A stretch of 64,000 nucleotides of DNA, from contig NZ_JBIWCW010000008.1 in the NCBI RefSeq assembly GCF_044761665.1, positions 1 through 64,000 of the forward strand, given 5' to 3'. The DNA is from Peribacillus sp044761665. Lineage in GTDB: Bacteria; Bacillota; Bacilli; Bacillales; DSM-1321. The notes under the pieces are model-generated. The model was not told the origin of the DNA and searched no databases. It worked only from the letters and a program-made list of their open reading frames with translations. Made by a program: the position numbers and the translations under genes. Positions 25,958 to 34,492 of the stretch are shown piece by piece. How positions within the stretch are numbered: the first letter of the stretch is position 1; each line of letters begins with the position of its first letter.

Positions 25958-26089
25958 GGGGGCTGTTCCTAAAAAGGGTAGTTAAGCCTAAATTGAATAA
26001 ATAAAGAGAGGCAGAAATGTTGATTTAACAACATTTCCGCCTCTTCAATTTTGCGTTATTTTACTCGAAAGGACTTATGAGACAGCCCC
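25958..26089. mobile_element. MITE-like repeat, copy 2
   Basis: About 132 bp from GGGGCTGTTCC to GACAGCCCC with A/T-run borders. The central palindrome AGAGGCAGAAATGTTG (26007-26022) / CAACATTTCCGCCTCT (26029-26044) has one mismatch. It is the inverse-oriented relative of the element at 11753-11876. It lies between the convergent exported-protein gene and rqcH, and could also act as a terminator in both directions. Confidence 0.78.
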
Positions 26090-26102
26090 TTTTTAAATTC
26101 AA

Positions 26103-27830
26103 TCATGAACCCTTTACGGTTTCATCCTTTAAAGCAATGACCGTATCGGCGTCCGGGGTGATATAAACGGTTTGCTGCTGTTCATAAATGACAAAACCTG
26201 GTTTCGATCCATTCGGCTTCTTCACGTGGCGAACTTGTGTGAAATCGACAGGCACAGAACTTGATTGCTTGGCTTTACTGAAGAATGCAGCTAGAACGGC
26301 CGCTTCTTTTATGGTTTTTTCACTTGGCGATTCATTCCGGATCACGACATGTGAGCCAGGAATATCCTTCGTATGAAGCCAAATTTCATCGCGGCGGGCA
26401 AATTTATTCGTTAAGTAGTCATTTTGCTTATTGTTTTTCCCGACGAATATGAGGTCCCCATCAGTACTGTAATAGGTTTCAAGCTGCGGTTTAGCGTTGG
26501 CAGGTTTTTTCATGCCCTTTTTCTTTTTCTGACGGATGTATCCTTCTTCTTGTAGTTCTTCGCGTATCTCCTCGATATCTTTCGGTGAGGCAGACTGCAG
26601 TTGCTGATGCAAGGCTTCAAAGTAAGCCAATTCCAGTTGGGCCTTTTCGATTTGCTCTTGGACGACCACGACTGCATTTTTGGACTTTTGATACTTTGAG
26701 AAGTATTTTTGTGCATTATCAGACGGGTTTTTTAATGGATTAAGCGGAATGACGACCGTTCCTTGATCTTCATTGTAATAATTTACAACTTCGATCTCTT
26801 TCATGCCTTTTTTCATTTGGTATAGGTTAGCTGTCAGCAATTCACCAAACAATTGGTATTGTTCCCCGCGTTCCGTTTCCTTTAATGTCCGTTCAAGTTT
26901 ACCGATTTTTTTTGCGTTTTTTTCGATTTCATTCGTTATGAAACGTTCTATATCCTGCCCTTTTTGCTTGACGCGATCCCGTTCGGCTTTACCGAAGTAA
27001 AATCGGTCAAGCATCTCGCTCAAGGATGCAAACGTCTTTTCTTTTCCGGTCAGGTGCTTCAGGGAAAGCATATAAAAAACTTCTTTACTGCCATCTTGTT
27101 TAATGGTCGGGACATATTCCTGATTCGCAATCTCTTTGATGAGATCTGAAAAAGCAGGTGGGAGTGTCGAACTGTTAGCCAATCCGGCACGGTAAACGGC
27201 TTCTTTAGCGGCTAAAGGCGAAACCCCTGAGAAATGGGAAACGAGCTGACGGTCAAGCTTTCCGGCGTTAAAGTCTAGAGATTTCTTAATATCATCACCA
27301 GTTGCGTCAAAGGGATTTTGCTTTTCCTGCTCAGGTGGCAGAATGTATTCCTGGCCGGGTAAAATTGCCCGGTGGCTGTTCACTGCGTGTGAGACATGTT
27401 TGATGCTATCCAAAATCATATTCCGTTCTTTATCAACCAAGATGATGTTGCTATGACGACCCATGATTTCGATGATCAGCTGTTTCTGAGAGACATCGCC
27501 CAGCTCATTTCTGCCTTTCACTTCAAGGATGATCATCCGGTCTAGCTCATGTTGATAGACATCCTCGATTGTGTAGCCTTCCAGATGTTTTCTAAGCAAC
27601 ATGCAGAACATCGGTGCCTCTTTCGGATTTTCATAGCTTTCCTCCGATAGCTGTACCCTAGAATAGCTAGGGTGAGCGGAAAGAAGTAGTTTCTGATTTT
27701 TACCTCCGGCGCGAACGACCAGTATGATTTCGTTTTTATAGGGCTGATGCACTTTATTGATGCGTCCGCCTTTTAATAAAGAAGCGATTTCTTCCGTTAT
27801 CGCTTTCGTGAATAATCCATCGAATGACAT
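26103..27830 (-). CDS. rqcH: Ribosome quality control protein RqcH (NFACT/Rqc2 family)
   Basis: 575 residues. NFACT-N domain (1 to about 180), helix-hairpin-helix region, central coiled coil (about 280-430), and C-terminal NFACT-R domain (ISTDG-type strand YYSTDGDLIFVGKNNKQNDYL ..., DEIWLHTKDIPGSH). Asp97-Arg98, required in the B. subtilis protein for recruiting tRNA-Ala, are present. It adds C-terminal alanine tails to stalled nascent chains on 50S subunits, marking them for ClpXP. Older names include fibronectin-binding protein (yloA). Confidence 0.94.
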   Translation of the reverse strand: MSFDGLFTKAITEEIASLLKGGRINKVHQPYKNEIILVVRAGGKNQKLLLSAHPSYSRVQLSEESYENPKEAPMFCMLLRKHLEGYTIEDVYQHELDRMIILEVKGRNELGDVSQKQLIIEIMGRHSNIILVDKERNMILDSIKHVSHAVNSHRAILPGQEYILPPEQEKQNPFDATGDDIKKSLDFNAGKLDRQLVSHFSGVSPLAAKEAVYRAGLANSSTLPPAFSDLIKEIANQEYVPTIKQDGSKEVFYMLSLKHLTGKEKTFASLSEMLDRFYFGKAERDRVKQKGQDIERFITNEIEKNAKKIGKLERTLKETERGEQYQLFGELLTANLYQMKKGMKEIEVVNYYNEDQGTVVIPLNPLKNPSDNAQKYFSKYQKSKNAVVVVQEQIEKAQLELAYFEALHQQLQSASPKDIEEIREELQEEGYIRQKKKKGMKKPANAKPQLETYYSTDGDLIFVGKNNKQNDYLTNKFARRDEIWLHTKDIPGSHVVIRNESPSEKTIKEAAVLAAFFSKAKQSSSVPVDFTQVRHVKKPNGSKPGFVIYEQQQTVYITPDADTVIALKDETVKGS

Positions 27831-28160
27831 TCTTTTACTTCCTTTACATAAGATTTTCTATAGTGCTTTTTCAATTTAATGAGCCGATTAAAGATGATGC
27901 CCTTAAAGACTAGAAAAAGCATTTGCATGAACCTACTTTGGATATCTCCTTCATCCATCAGCAGGATTGATAGTCTGTTTATGCAATTTCACATTAATTA
28001 TAGCATTTTTTTGGACGAGTCTGAATAATCATGGAAGAAGAGCAGGTTGTTTTATGTAGTTTAGTATGCAGGCGGATGTGGATGAGCAGAGCTAAGCGCC
28101 TGTTTTGAGCATGTATACAGGGGCCTATTTCATTCTATTCAAAGGGATGTGTGATACTCG
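27831..28160. other. Divergent intergenic region between rqcH and the calcium ATPase
   Basis: 330 bases without a convincing gene. On the minus strand an extended -10 promoter TGCTATAAT (plus-strand 27997-28005) faces rqcH, and an AAGGAAG ribosome site precedes its ATG. No clear promoter for the plus-strand ATPase gene was identified. Confidence 0.5.
27997..28005 (-). promoter_or_regulatory. Extended -10 promoter for rqcH
   Basis: The minus strand reads TGCTATAAT, a perfect extended -10. The -35 region 17 bp upstream (TTCAGA) is poor, which is common when the TG extension is present. Confidence 0.55.
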
Positions 28161-30839
28161 ATGGAGTTCAAGGAAATGAATAAGCAAGAAATGGAGACGG
28201 CGCTTCAAACGAACGTAAATGATGGTTTAAATGAAAAGGTAGTACAGGACAGGCTGAACAAACAAGGATTCAATGAACTGAAAGCGGCGGAAAAGCAATC
28301 TGCCATCCTTTTATTTTTCGCGCAGTTTAAAGATTTCATGGTCATTGTCTTGCTTGCAGCAACCTTGATTTCCGGCATCTTGGGGGAATACATCGATGCG
28401 ATTGCCATCATTGCCATTGTTTTTTTAAATGGAGTACTTGGTTTCTTTCAAGAACGGAAAGCTGAAAAATCACTGGATGCTCTAAAGGAAATGACAGCCC
28501 CACAGGTTCAGGTGCTAAGGGGCGGGCAATGGCTTAAGATCCCTTCAAGGGAAGTGGTGGTCGGAGATATCTTGAAATTTGCAAGCGGGGACCGGATAGG
28601 AGCAGATTTACGGATTGTCGGCCATTCCAGTCTTGAAATTGAAGAATCTGCCCTAACAGGTGAGTCCATTCCTGCTGTTAAATGCTCCGATCCATTGATG
28701 GGAGAGGCAGAGGGTATCGGAGATCAGGAAAATATGGCTTTCATGGGAACGATGGTCACGAGGGGGAATGGTGTCGGAATTGTTATTGCTACTGGCATGA
28801 ACACGGCAATGGGGAAGATAGCCGACCTTCTTCAGACAGCGGAAACGAAGGAAACGCCACTGCAGCGGAGATTGGAACAACTGGGAAAAATCCTGATCAT
28901 TACAGCCTTGATCTTAACGGGCGTTGTCGTATTGACGGGTGTTCTGCAAGGTCATGATCTTTATACCATGTTTTTAGCGGGTGTTTCCTTGGCGGTTGCG
29001 GCGATTCCGGAAGGTCTACCTGCCATTGTGACTGTAGCCCTGTCTTTGGGCGTTCAAAGGATGATCAAACAGAAAGCGATTGTCAGGAAGCTGCCTGCGG
29101 TTGAAACGCTTGGTTGTGCCACCGTGATCTGTTCCGATAAAACTGGGACGCTTACCCAGAATAAAATGACGGTTACGAAAATCTGGAGTGGTGGAAGAAC
29201 CTGGGATGTAAGTGGAACAGGGTATCATCCTATAGGGGAGTTTTCTTCAGGAGGCGTTTCGGTTGCTCCAAAAAATGAGAAAGCTCTCCTTCAAATGATG
29301 ACATTTGGGCTTCTTTGCAACAAAGCTGAAGTAAACGAGAGAGGAAATGAATATGTCCTTGACGGAGATCCGACTGAAGGGGCGATGGTAATTGCGGCGA
29401 TGAAGGCGGGATTGACAAGAGAGCATTTGTCAAATCAGTTCACAATCGTGAAGGAATTTCCATTCGATTCTGAAAGGAAAATGATGAGCGTTGTAGTCAA
29501 GGATGATAAAGAAAATCATTTTGTCGTGGTAAAAGGTGCACCGGATGTATTGATTGCTCAGTGTGATACGATTTTGGTAGATGGTAGAACGGACCAGCTA
29601 AATCGGGAAAATAACGAACGGGTACAACTGAAAATGAATGAACTTGCATCAAGTGCGCTTCGAATGATTGCCGTGGGCTACAAACCACTTTCAAAGGGAA
29701 CGATTTTACTTCATGAAACGGAGGCAGAACGGAATTTGACCTTCATGGGGCTTCAGGGCATGATCGATCCTCCACGTCCTGAAGTGAAACAAGCAGTAAA
29801 GGAATGTCGAGATGCGGGCATCAAGACGGTCATGATTACGGGTGATCATGTTACAACAGCCAAGGCAATCGCAAAAGATTTAGGTATATTAAGAGGGAAA
29901 GATCTCGTACTCGAAGGTCGTCAATTATCGGAGATGGAAGTGAATGATCTGGAAGAAATCGTCGAAAGGGTGTCAGTATTCGCCCGTGTTTCGCCGGAGC
30001 ATAAGTTGAAAATTGTTAAAGCATTACAAAATAAAGGACACGTCGTTGCGATGACCGGGGATGGTGTCAATGATGCTCCAGCTATCAAATCAGCCGACAT
30101 CGGCATATCGATGGGCATCACTGGTACGGACGTTGCCAAGGAGGCCTCCTCCTTAATTTTGGTCGATGACAATTTTGCCACGATCAAATCGGCAATTAAA
30201 GAAGGACGGAACATCTATGAGAACATCAGAAAGTTTATCCGATATTTGTTGGCATCCAATGTTGGGGAGATTTTAGTCATGTTTTTTGCGATGCTGTGTG
30301 CCTTGCCATTACCGTTGATTCCCATTCAAATCCTTTTTGTCAACTTGGTTACGGACGGACTCCCTGCAATGGCTTTAGGGCTTGATGCTCCTGAAGAAGA
30401 TGTGATGAAGAGGAATCCTAGAAGTGCGAATGAAGGTGTATTTGGAAGGGGTCTTGGCTGGAAAATCGTTTCGCGTGGATTTTTAATCGGGATATCGACG
30501 CTGATTGCCTTTTACGTGGTATACCGAGCGAATCCGGATAATCTTCCTTATGCACAGACTATCGCATTTGCGACACTCGTTCTTGCTCAGTTAATCCATG
30601 TTTTTGACTGTCGGAGTGAAAAATCTATCTTTTCGAGAAATCCGTTTGGTAATCTATATTTAGTGGGGGCTGTGTTGTCATCATTGCTGTTGATGCTTGC
30701 TGTAATGTATGTGCAGCCGTTACAGGAAATCTTTCACACCGTCCCGATTTCAGGCAGGGATTGGCTATTGGTGGTAGGAATGTCCTCCATCCCAACTTTT
30801 TTACTAGCGGGAACCTTTTTAGCAAGAAAAGCAAAATAA
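28161..30839 (+). CDS. yloB: Calcium-transporting P-type ATPase (type IIA, YloB)
   Basis: 892 residues. Ten membrane segments flank the phosphorylation site ICSDKTGTLTQNK, the TGES actuator loop (ALTGESIPAV) and the hinge MTGDGVNDAPAIKSADIG. IPEGLPAIVTVALSLG in M4 and NLVTDGLPAMALGLD in M6 carry SERCA-like calcium ligands. It likely exports calcium, and the B. subtilis homologue is expressed in sporulation. The ribosome site before ATG 28161 is weak. It is followed by a terminator at 30859-30895. Confidence 0.93.
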   Translation: MEFKEMNKQEMETALQTNVNDGLNEKVVQDRLNKQGFNELKAAEKQSAILLFFAQFKDFMVIVLLAATLISGILGEYIDAIAIIAIVFLNGVLGFFQERKAEKSLDALKEMTAPQVQVLRGGQWLKIPSREVVVGDILKFASGDRIGADLRIVGHSSLEIEESALTGESIPAVKCSDPLMGEAEGIGDQENMAFMGTMVTRGNGVGIVIATGMNTAMGKIADLLQTAETKETPLQRRLEQLGKILIITALILTGVVVLTGVLQGHDLYTMFLAGVSLAVAAIPEGLPAIVTVALSLGVQRMIKQKAIVRKLPAVETLGCATVICSDKTGTLTQNKMTVTKIWSGGRTWDVSGTGYHPIGEFSSGGVSVAPKNEKALLQMMTFGLLCNKAEVNERGNEYVLDGDPTEGAMVIAAMKAGLTREHLSNQFTIVKEFPFDSERKMMSVVVKDDKENHFVVVKGAPDVLIAQCDTILVDGRTDQLNRENNERVQLKMNELASSALRMIAVGYKPLSKGTILLHETEAERNLTFMGLQGMIDPPRPEVKQAVKECRDAGIKTVMITGDHVTTAKAIAKDLGILRGKDLVLEGRQLSEMEVNDLEEIVERVSVFARVSPEHKLKIVKALQNKGHVVAMTGDGVNDAPAIKSADIGISMGITGTDVAKEASSLILVDDNFATIKSAIKEGRNIYENIRKFIRYLLASNVGEILVMFFAMLCALPLPLIPIQILFVNLVTDGLPAMALGLDAPEEDVMKRNPRSANEGVFGRGLGWKIVSRGFLIGISTLIAFYVVYRANPDNLPYAQTIAFATLVLAQLIHVFDCRSEKSIFSRNPFGNLYLVGAVLSSLLLMLAVMYVQPLQEIFHTVPISGRDWLLVVGMSSIPTFLLAGTFLARKAK

Positions 30840-30858
30840 AATATGATATAATCTTTTA

Positions 30859-30895
30859 GGTGATAGAGTCTTTCTCTATTACCTTTTTATTTTTA
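30859..30895 (+). terminator. Terminator after the calcium ATPase gene
   Basis: GGTGATAGAG (30859-30868) and CTCTATTACC (30874-30883) form a 10-bp stem with one G-U pair and a TCTTT loop, followed by a T-rich run. Confidence 0.85.
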
Positions 30896-30992
30896 GAACC
30901 TTTTATTTATAAACAGATGCATACGTGCAAGCGCTGATATAGATTGAATGAACATGCCAAGTTACACATTATGTTTGATTGGAAGTGGGGAC

Positions 30993-31868
30993 ATGGTTAC
31001 CAGTATGACGGGCTATGGAAGAGGAGAAGCACAAAACGAACAGGTCAAGGTCTTTGCCGAAATCAAGACGGTGAACCATCGTTTCTGCGAATATACGATT
31101 CGTATGCCGCGCCAACTGTTGGTTCTGGAAGAAAAAGTGAAGAAAATAGCGAACGAATACATAAGAAGGGGACGAGTGGAAATCTTCATCACGGTTGAAG
31201 GGGAAAGCTTGGTCTCCAAGAATGTCAAAATTGATTGGGATCTTGCCGATCAATATGTAAGATTGATGGATGACGTGAAGGGGAAATATAACCTGGAAAG
31301 TTCCATTACGCTGCAAGACATGCTCCAACTTGAATCGATTTTCTTGACGGAAGAAGTACCGACCGTTCCTGTCGATTTGGAATCGTTGCTGTTGGAATCC
31401 TTAAAGGGTGCCCTGGAAAACTTGAAGCACATGCGTGTTCAGGAAGGTCGGGAACTTGCCCGAGATCTGCAAAATCAGTTGAAGAAGCTTGCTGAAATTA
31501 TAGAAGAGGTTAAGAATTATGCACCTTCTGTAGTAGGACAATATAAGACCCGTTTGGCCGCAAAGCTTTCCGAGTTGACTGAAGGATTGATTGAAGAAAG
31601 CCGTATTGTAACGGAAGCGGCCATCTTTGCTGATAAATGTGATATAAATGAAGAGTTGACTAGACTCGAGAGCCATTTACAACAATTTTCAGGTACACTT
31701 GTAAATAGCGAACCCATTGGAAGGAAATTAGACTTCCTCGTTCAAGAGATGAACAGGGAAGTTAATACCATCGGTTCAAAGGCCAATGATTCATCCATTA
31801 CGAAAGAAGTGGTTGAAATGAAAAGCCTACTTGAAAAATTAAAGGAACAGGTTCAAAATATCGAATAG
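30993..31868 (+). CDS. yloC: YicC-family endoribonuclease YloC
   Basis: 291 residues. The family N-terminus SMTGYGRGEA and the C-terminal block (KCDINEELTRLESHL ... GRKLDFLVQEMNREVNTIGSKAND) are complete. YicC proteins have been shown to be metal-dependent endoribonucleases that act on small RNAs in E. coli and B. subtilis. ATG at 30993 follows GGAAGTGGGG. The frame back to 30948 is unsupported. It starts the conserved yloC-remA-gmk-rpoZ run. Confidence 0.88.
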   Translation: MVTSMTGYGRGEAQNEQVKVFAEIKTVNHRFCEYTIRMPRQLLVLEEKVKKIANEYIRRGRVEIFITVEGESLVSKNVKIDWDLADQYVRLMDDVKGKYNLESSITLQDMLQLESIFLTEEVPTVPVDLESLLLESLKGALENLKHMRVQEGRELARDLQNQLKKLAEIIEEVKNYAPSVVGQYKTRLAAKLSELTEGLIEESRIVTEAAIFADKCDINEELTRLESHLQQFSGTLVNSEPIGRKLDFLVQEMNREVNTIGSKANDSSITKEVVEMKSLLEKLKEQVQNIE

Positions 31869-31922
31869 TCGGTTTATGATTACCCTGTCAAGGTGACAAT
31901 AGAATATGAATGGGGGACAAAA

Positions 31923-32186
31923 ATGTCAATTAAGCTCATTAATATTGGTTTTGGTAATATCGTTTCCGCAAACCGGATCGTATCCATTGTAAGTCCTGAA
32001 TCTGCTCCAATTAAAAGGATTATCCAGGATGCCCGTGATCGCGGATCGTTAATAGATGCTACATACGGCAGAAGAACAAGGGCCGTCATTATAACAGACA
32101 GCGATCATGTCATCTTATCAGCCGTTCAACCTGAAACGGTTGCAGCAAGGCTTCAAGATCGAGATGACAGCGTAGAAGAGGGGTAA
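31923..32186 (+). CDS. remA: Extracellular matrix regulator RemA
   Basis: 87 residues, DNA-binding activator of biofilm matrix and osmoprotectant genes in B. subtilis. It assembles as a ring whose surface arginines contact DNA. Arg18 (SANRIV), Arg50 and Arg51 (TYGRRTR), required in B. subtilis, are all present. ATG at 31923 follows GGGGGAC. The longer frame from 31893 does not match the family. Confidence 0.93.
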   Translation: MSIKLINIGFGNIVSANRIVSIVSPESAPIKRIIQDARDRGSLIDATYGRRTRAVIITDSDHVILSAVQPETVAARLQDRDDSVEEG

Positions 32187-32196
32187 CTGAAAGATT

Positions 32197-32811
32197 ATGA
32201 GAGAAAAAGGTTTATTAATTGTTTTGTCCGGCCCATCAGGAGTTGGTAAGGGTACCGTAAGAAAGGCGATCTTTTCTCAGCCGGGTACGTCATTCGAGTA
32301 TTCCATTTCGATGACGACACGACTTCCACGGCAAGGCGAAGTGGATGGCGTAGACTATTTCTTTAAAAAGCGTGAGGAATTCGAAGCGTTGATTGAAGAA
32401 GGAAAGCTCCTTGAATATGCGGAGTTCGTCGGAAATTATTATGGAACGCCCGTTGATTATGTCCGGGAAACGATAGATTCCGGAAAAGATGTTTTCCTTG
32501 AAATTGAAGTACAAGGAGCTAAGCAGGTTCGAGAGAAGTTTCCCGAAGGATTATTCATTTTCCTTGCACCACCAAGCTTGTCCGAGCTTGAAAGCCGAAT
32601 CGTAACTCGTGGTACCGAGACGGAGGAAGCAATCAAAGGACGAATGAAAGTGGCTAAAGAGGAAATAGAACTTATGGATCTATATGATTATGTCGTTGAA
32701 AATGACCATGTGGATGCGGCTTGTGATAGAATTAATGCAATTGTAATTGCCGAGCATTGCCGTCGGGAAAGAGTTGCTGTTCTTTATAAAAAAATGTTGG
32801 AGGCGGAATAA
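32197..32811 (+). CDS. gmk: Guanylate kinase
   Basis: 204 residues. It phosphorylates GMP to GDP. P-loop LSGPSGVGKGTV near the N-terminus, GMP-binding STTR-like MTTRLPRQGEVDGVDYFF, and GNYYGTP. Immediate neighbour of remA and rpoZ as in other Firmicutes. GMK in this group is a target of (p)ppGpp. Confidence 0.96.
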   Translation: MREKGLLIVLSGPSGVGKGTVRKAIFSQPGTSFEYSISMTTRLPRQGEVDGVDYFFKKREEFEALIEEGKLLEYAEFVGNYYGTPVDYVRETIDSGKDVFLEIEVQGAKQVREKFPEGLFIFLAPPSLSELESRIVTRGTETEEAIKGRMKVAKEEIELMDLYDYVVENDHVDAACDRINAIVIAEHCRRERVAVLYKKMLEAE

Positions 32812-32814
32812 ACT

Positions 32815-33021
32815 ATGTTATACCCATCTATTGATTCCCTATTACTTAAAATCGATTCAAAATATTCACTTGTATCAGTGGCAGCTAAGCGTGCCAGAGA
32901 AATGCAAATTAAAGATAACTGCATGATCGCAAAACCAGTTTCCCACAAATCAGTCGGCCGTGCCCTAGAAGAAATCTATTCCGGTAAATTATCGTATGAT
33001 CATTCATCTGAAGTGAAATAA
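32815..33021 (+). CDS. rpoZ: DNA-directed RNA polymerase omega subunit
   Basis: 68 residues. MLYPSIDSLLLKIDSKYSLV is the family start, followed by KRAREMQ and KSVGRALEEI. It assists assembly of beta prime. It follows gmk by three bases after GGAGGCGG. Confidence 0.94.
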   Translation: MLYPSIDSLLLKIDSKYSLVSVAAKRAREMQIKDNCMIAKPVSHKSVGRALEEIYSGKLSYDHSSEVK

Positions 33022-33283
33022 TCGAACACATATGCTTGACCTATCGGGCCTGACACCCTAACAGCAAACAGGATGCGTTACTTTTGGAACTTGCTTCCTT
33101 CCTGCGGCCAAGGTGTCAGGCCTGTTTGTTTTGACTTTTTGCCACATAAAAGCAAACATTTTCTAATCAGTCAAGCACTGATATGACACATTTTTTCTCA
33201 GTTCTTGCGCATATTGAATGAAATTCCAACTGTAAACCTTCATAATTAGTTAAAAATAGATTGTATAGTTAGGGGAAATTCGC
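33022..33283. other. Intergenic region between rpoZ and coaBC
   Basis: 262 bases without a gene. The first half holds a long inverted repeat (33045-33124, listed separately). The rest shows no clear promoter or gene. Confidence 0.5.
33045..33124. repeat. Structured inverted repeat with GGCCTGACACC ends
   Basis: GGCCTGACACC at 33047-33057 is perfectly complementary to GGTGTCAGGCC at 33112-33122, enclosing 54 bases. The interior holds smaller complementary blocks (AGGATGC / CTTCCTGC-like and GGAAC / CTTCC). GGTGTCAGGC-type palindromes recur in Bacillaceae intergenic regions, from memory. It may be a small mobile palindrome or a structured RNA, perhaps ending rpoZ transcripts. Confidence 0.6.
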
Positions 33284-34486
33284 ATGCTTATCGATAAAAA
33301 GGTTCTACTTTGTGTCACTGGCGGAATAGCTGTATATAAGGCTGCAGCCCTGACCAGTAAACTGACACAGGCAGGTGCTCACGTTAAGGTGATCATGAGC
33401 GCCTCAGCTCGTCAATTCGTGACACCACTTACCTTTCAGGCACTTTCTAGACATGATGTGTATACCGATACATTTGATGAGAAGGACTCCTCGGTCATTG
33501 CGCACATCGACCTTGCAGATTGGGCGGATATCGTCCTGGTAGCCCCCGCTACAGCGAATGTCATTGGCAAGGTCGCCAATGGGATCGCCGATGATATGAT
33601 TACGACCACACTGCTTGCTACGGAAGCCCCTGTATGGGTCGCTCCGGCCATGAATGTCCATATGTATGCTCATCCAGCTGTGCAAAGGAATATGGAGATG
33701 CTTCGGACCTTTGGATATCAATTCATCGAGCCAGGTGAAGGATATTTGGCTTGCGGCTATGTAGGGAAGGGACGACTGGAGGAACCGGAAACGATCGTTG
33801 AACATCTTCAAGATTATTTTGGCGAATTCGGCCTTAAGCCACTTAAGGGAAAGAAGTTTTTGATTACGGCAGGGCCTACTCGAGAAGCCATCGATCCGGT
33901 TCGCTTCGTGACGAACCATTCCAGCGGGAAGATGGGATATGCCATTGCTGAGCAGGCAGTTGAGCAAGGGGCCGAGGTGACGTTGGTCACCGGACCTGTG
34001 AGCCTAACCCCCCCTTCAAAGGCAAATGTCATTCCAGTGGAGTCAGCAGCAGATATGTACGAAGCGGTTTTCGAACAATTTGAATCCAGTGATGTAGTGA
34101 TCATGACTGCTGCAGTTGCCGACTATAAACCTAAATTTTATCATGAACAGAAAATGAAAAAGCAACCTGGAGAAAATGTGATTGAATTTGAACGGACAAA
34201 GGACATACTGATGGAATTGGGTAAGAATAAGACCCATCAGCTCCTGGTTGGGTTTGCAGCGGAAACGAATAATGTCGAAGAATATGCAAAAGGGAAATTA
34301 GCGAAAAAGAATGCGGATATGATCGTGGCCAACAATGTTACGGTTTCGGGGGCCGGTTTTGGCACCGATACAAATATTGTCACGATTTTCAATAAGGATG
34401 GACGTACTATCGAACTTCCAAAAATGAGTAAAGCGGATATTGCCAAAAGCATTTTGGCGGAAGTATCTTGCATGCAAAAGGATTGA
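33284..34486 (+). CDS. coaBC: Bifunctional phosphopantothenoylcysteine decarboxylase / phosphopantothenate-cysteine ligase
   Basis: 400 residues. The N-terminal flavoprotein CoaC domain (KKVLLCVTGGIAVYKAA, APAMNVHMY, GYLACGYVGKGRLEEP) carries out decarboxylation. The CoaB domain from about residue 190 (FLITAGPTREAIDPVRFVTN, AAVADYKPK) ligates cysteine to phosphopantothenate. Two steps of coenzyme A synthesis. It is followed six bases later by priA. Confidence 0.96.
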   Translation: MLIDKKVLLCVTGGIAVYKAAALTSKLTQAGAHVKVIMSASARQFVTPLTFQALSRHDVYTDTFDEKDSSVIAHIDLADWADIVLVAPATANVIGKVANGIADDMITTTLLATEAPVWVAPAMNVHMYAHPAVQRNMEMLRTFGYQFIEPGEGYLACGYVGKGRLEEPETIVEHLQDYFGEFGLKPLKGKKFLITAGPTREAIDPVRFVTNHSSGKMGYAIAEQAVEQGAEVTLVTGPVSLTPPSKANVIPVESAADMYEAVFEQFESSDVVIMTAAVADYKPKFYHEQKMKKQPGENVIEFERTKDILMELGKNKTHQLLVGFAAETNNVEEYAKGKLAKKNADMIVANNVTVSGAGFGTDTNIVTIFNKDGRTIELPKMSKADIAKSILAEVSCMQKD

Positions 34487-34492
34487 TGTATT

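Noticed and set aside
33404..33967. 187-residue open frame antisense to coaBC
   Set aside because: It lies fully within a well conserved gene and has no recognisable domain.
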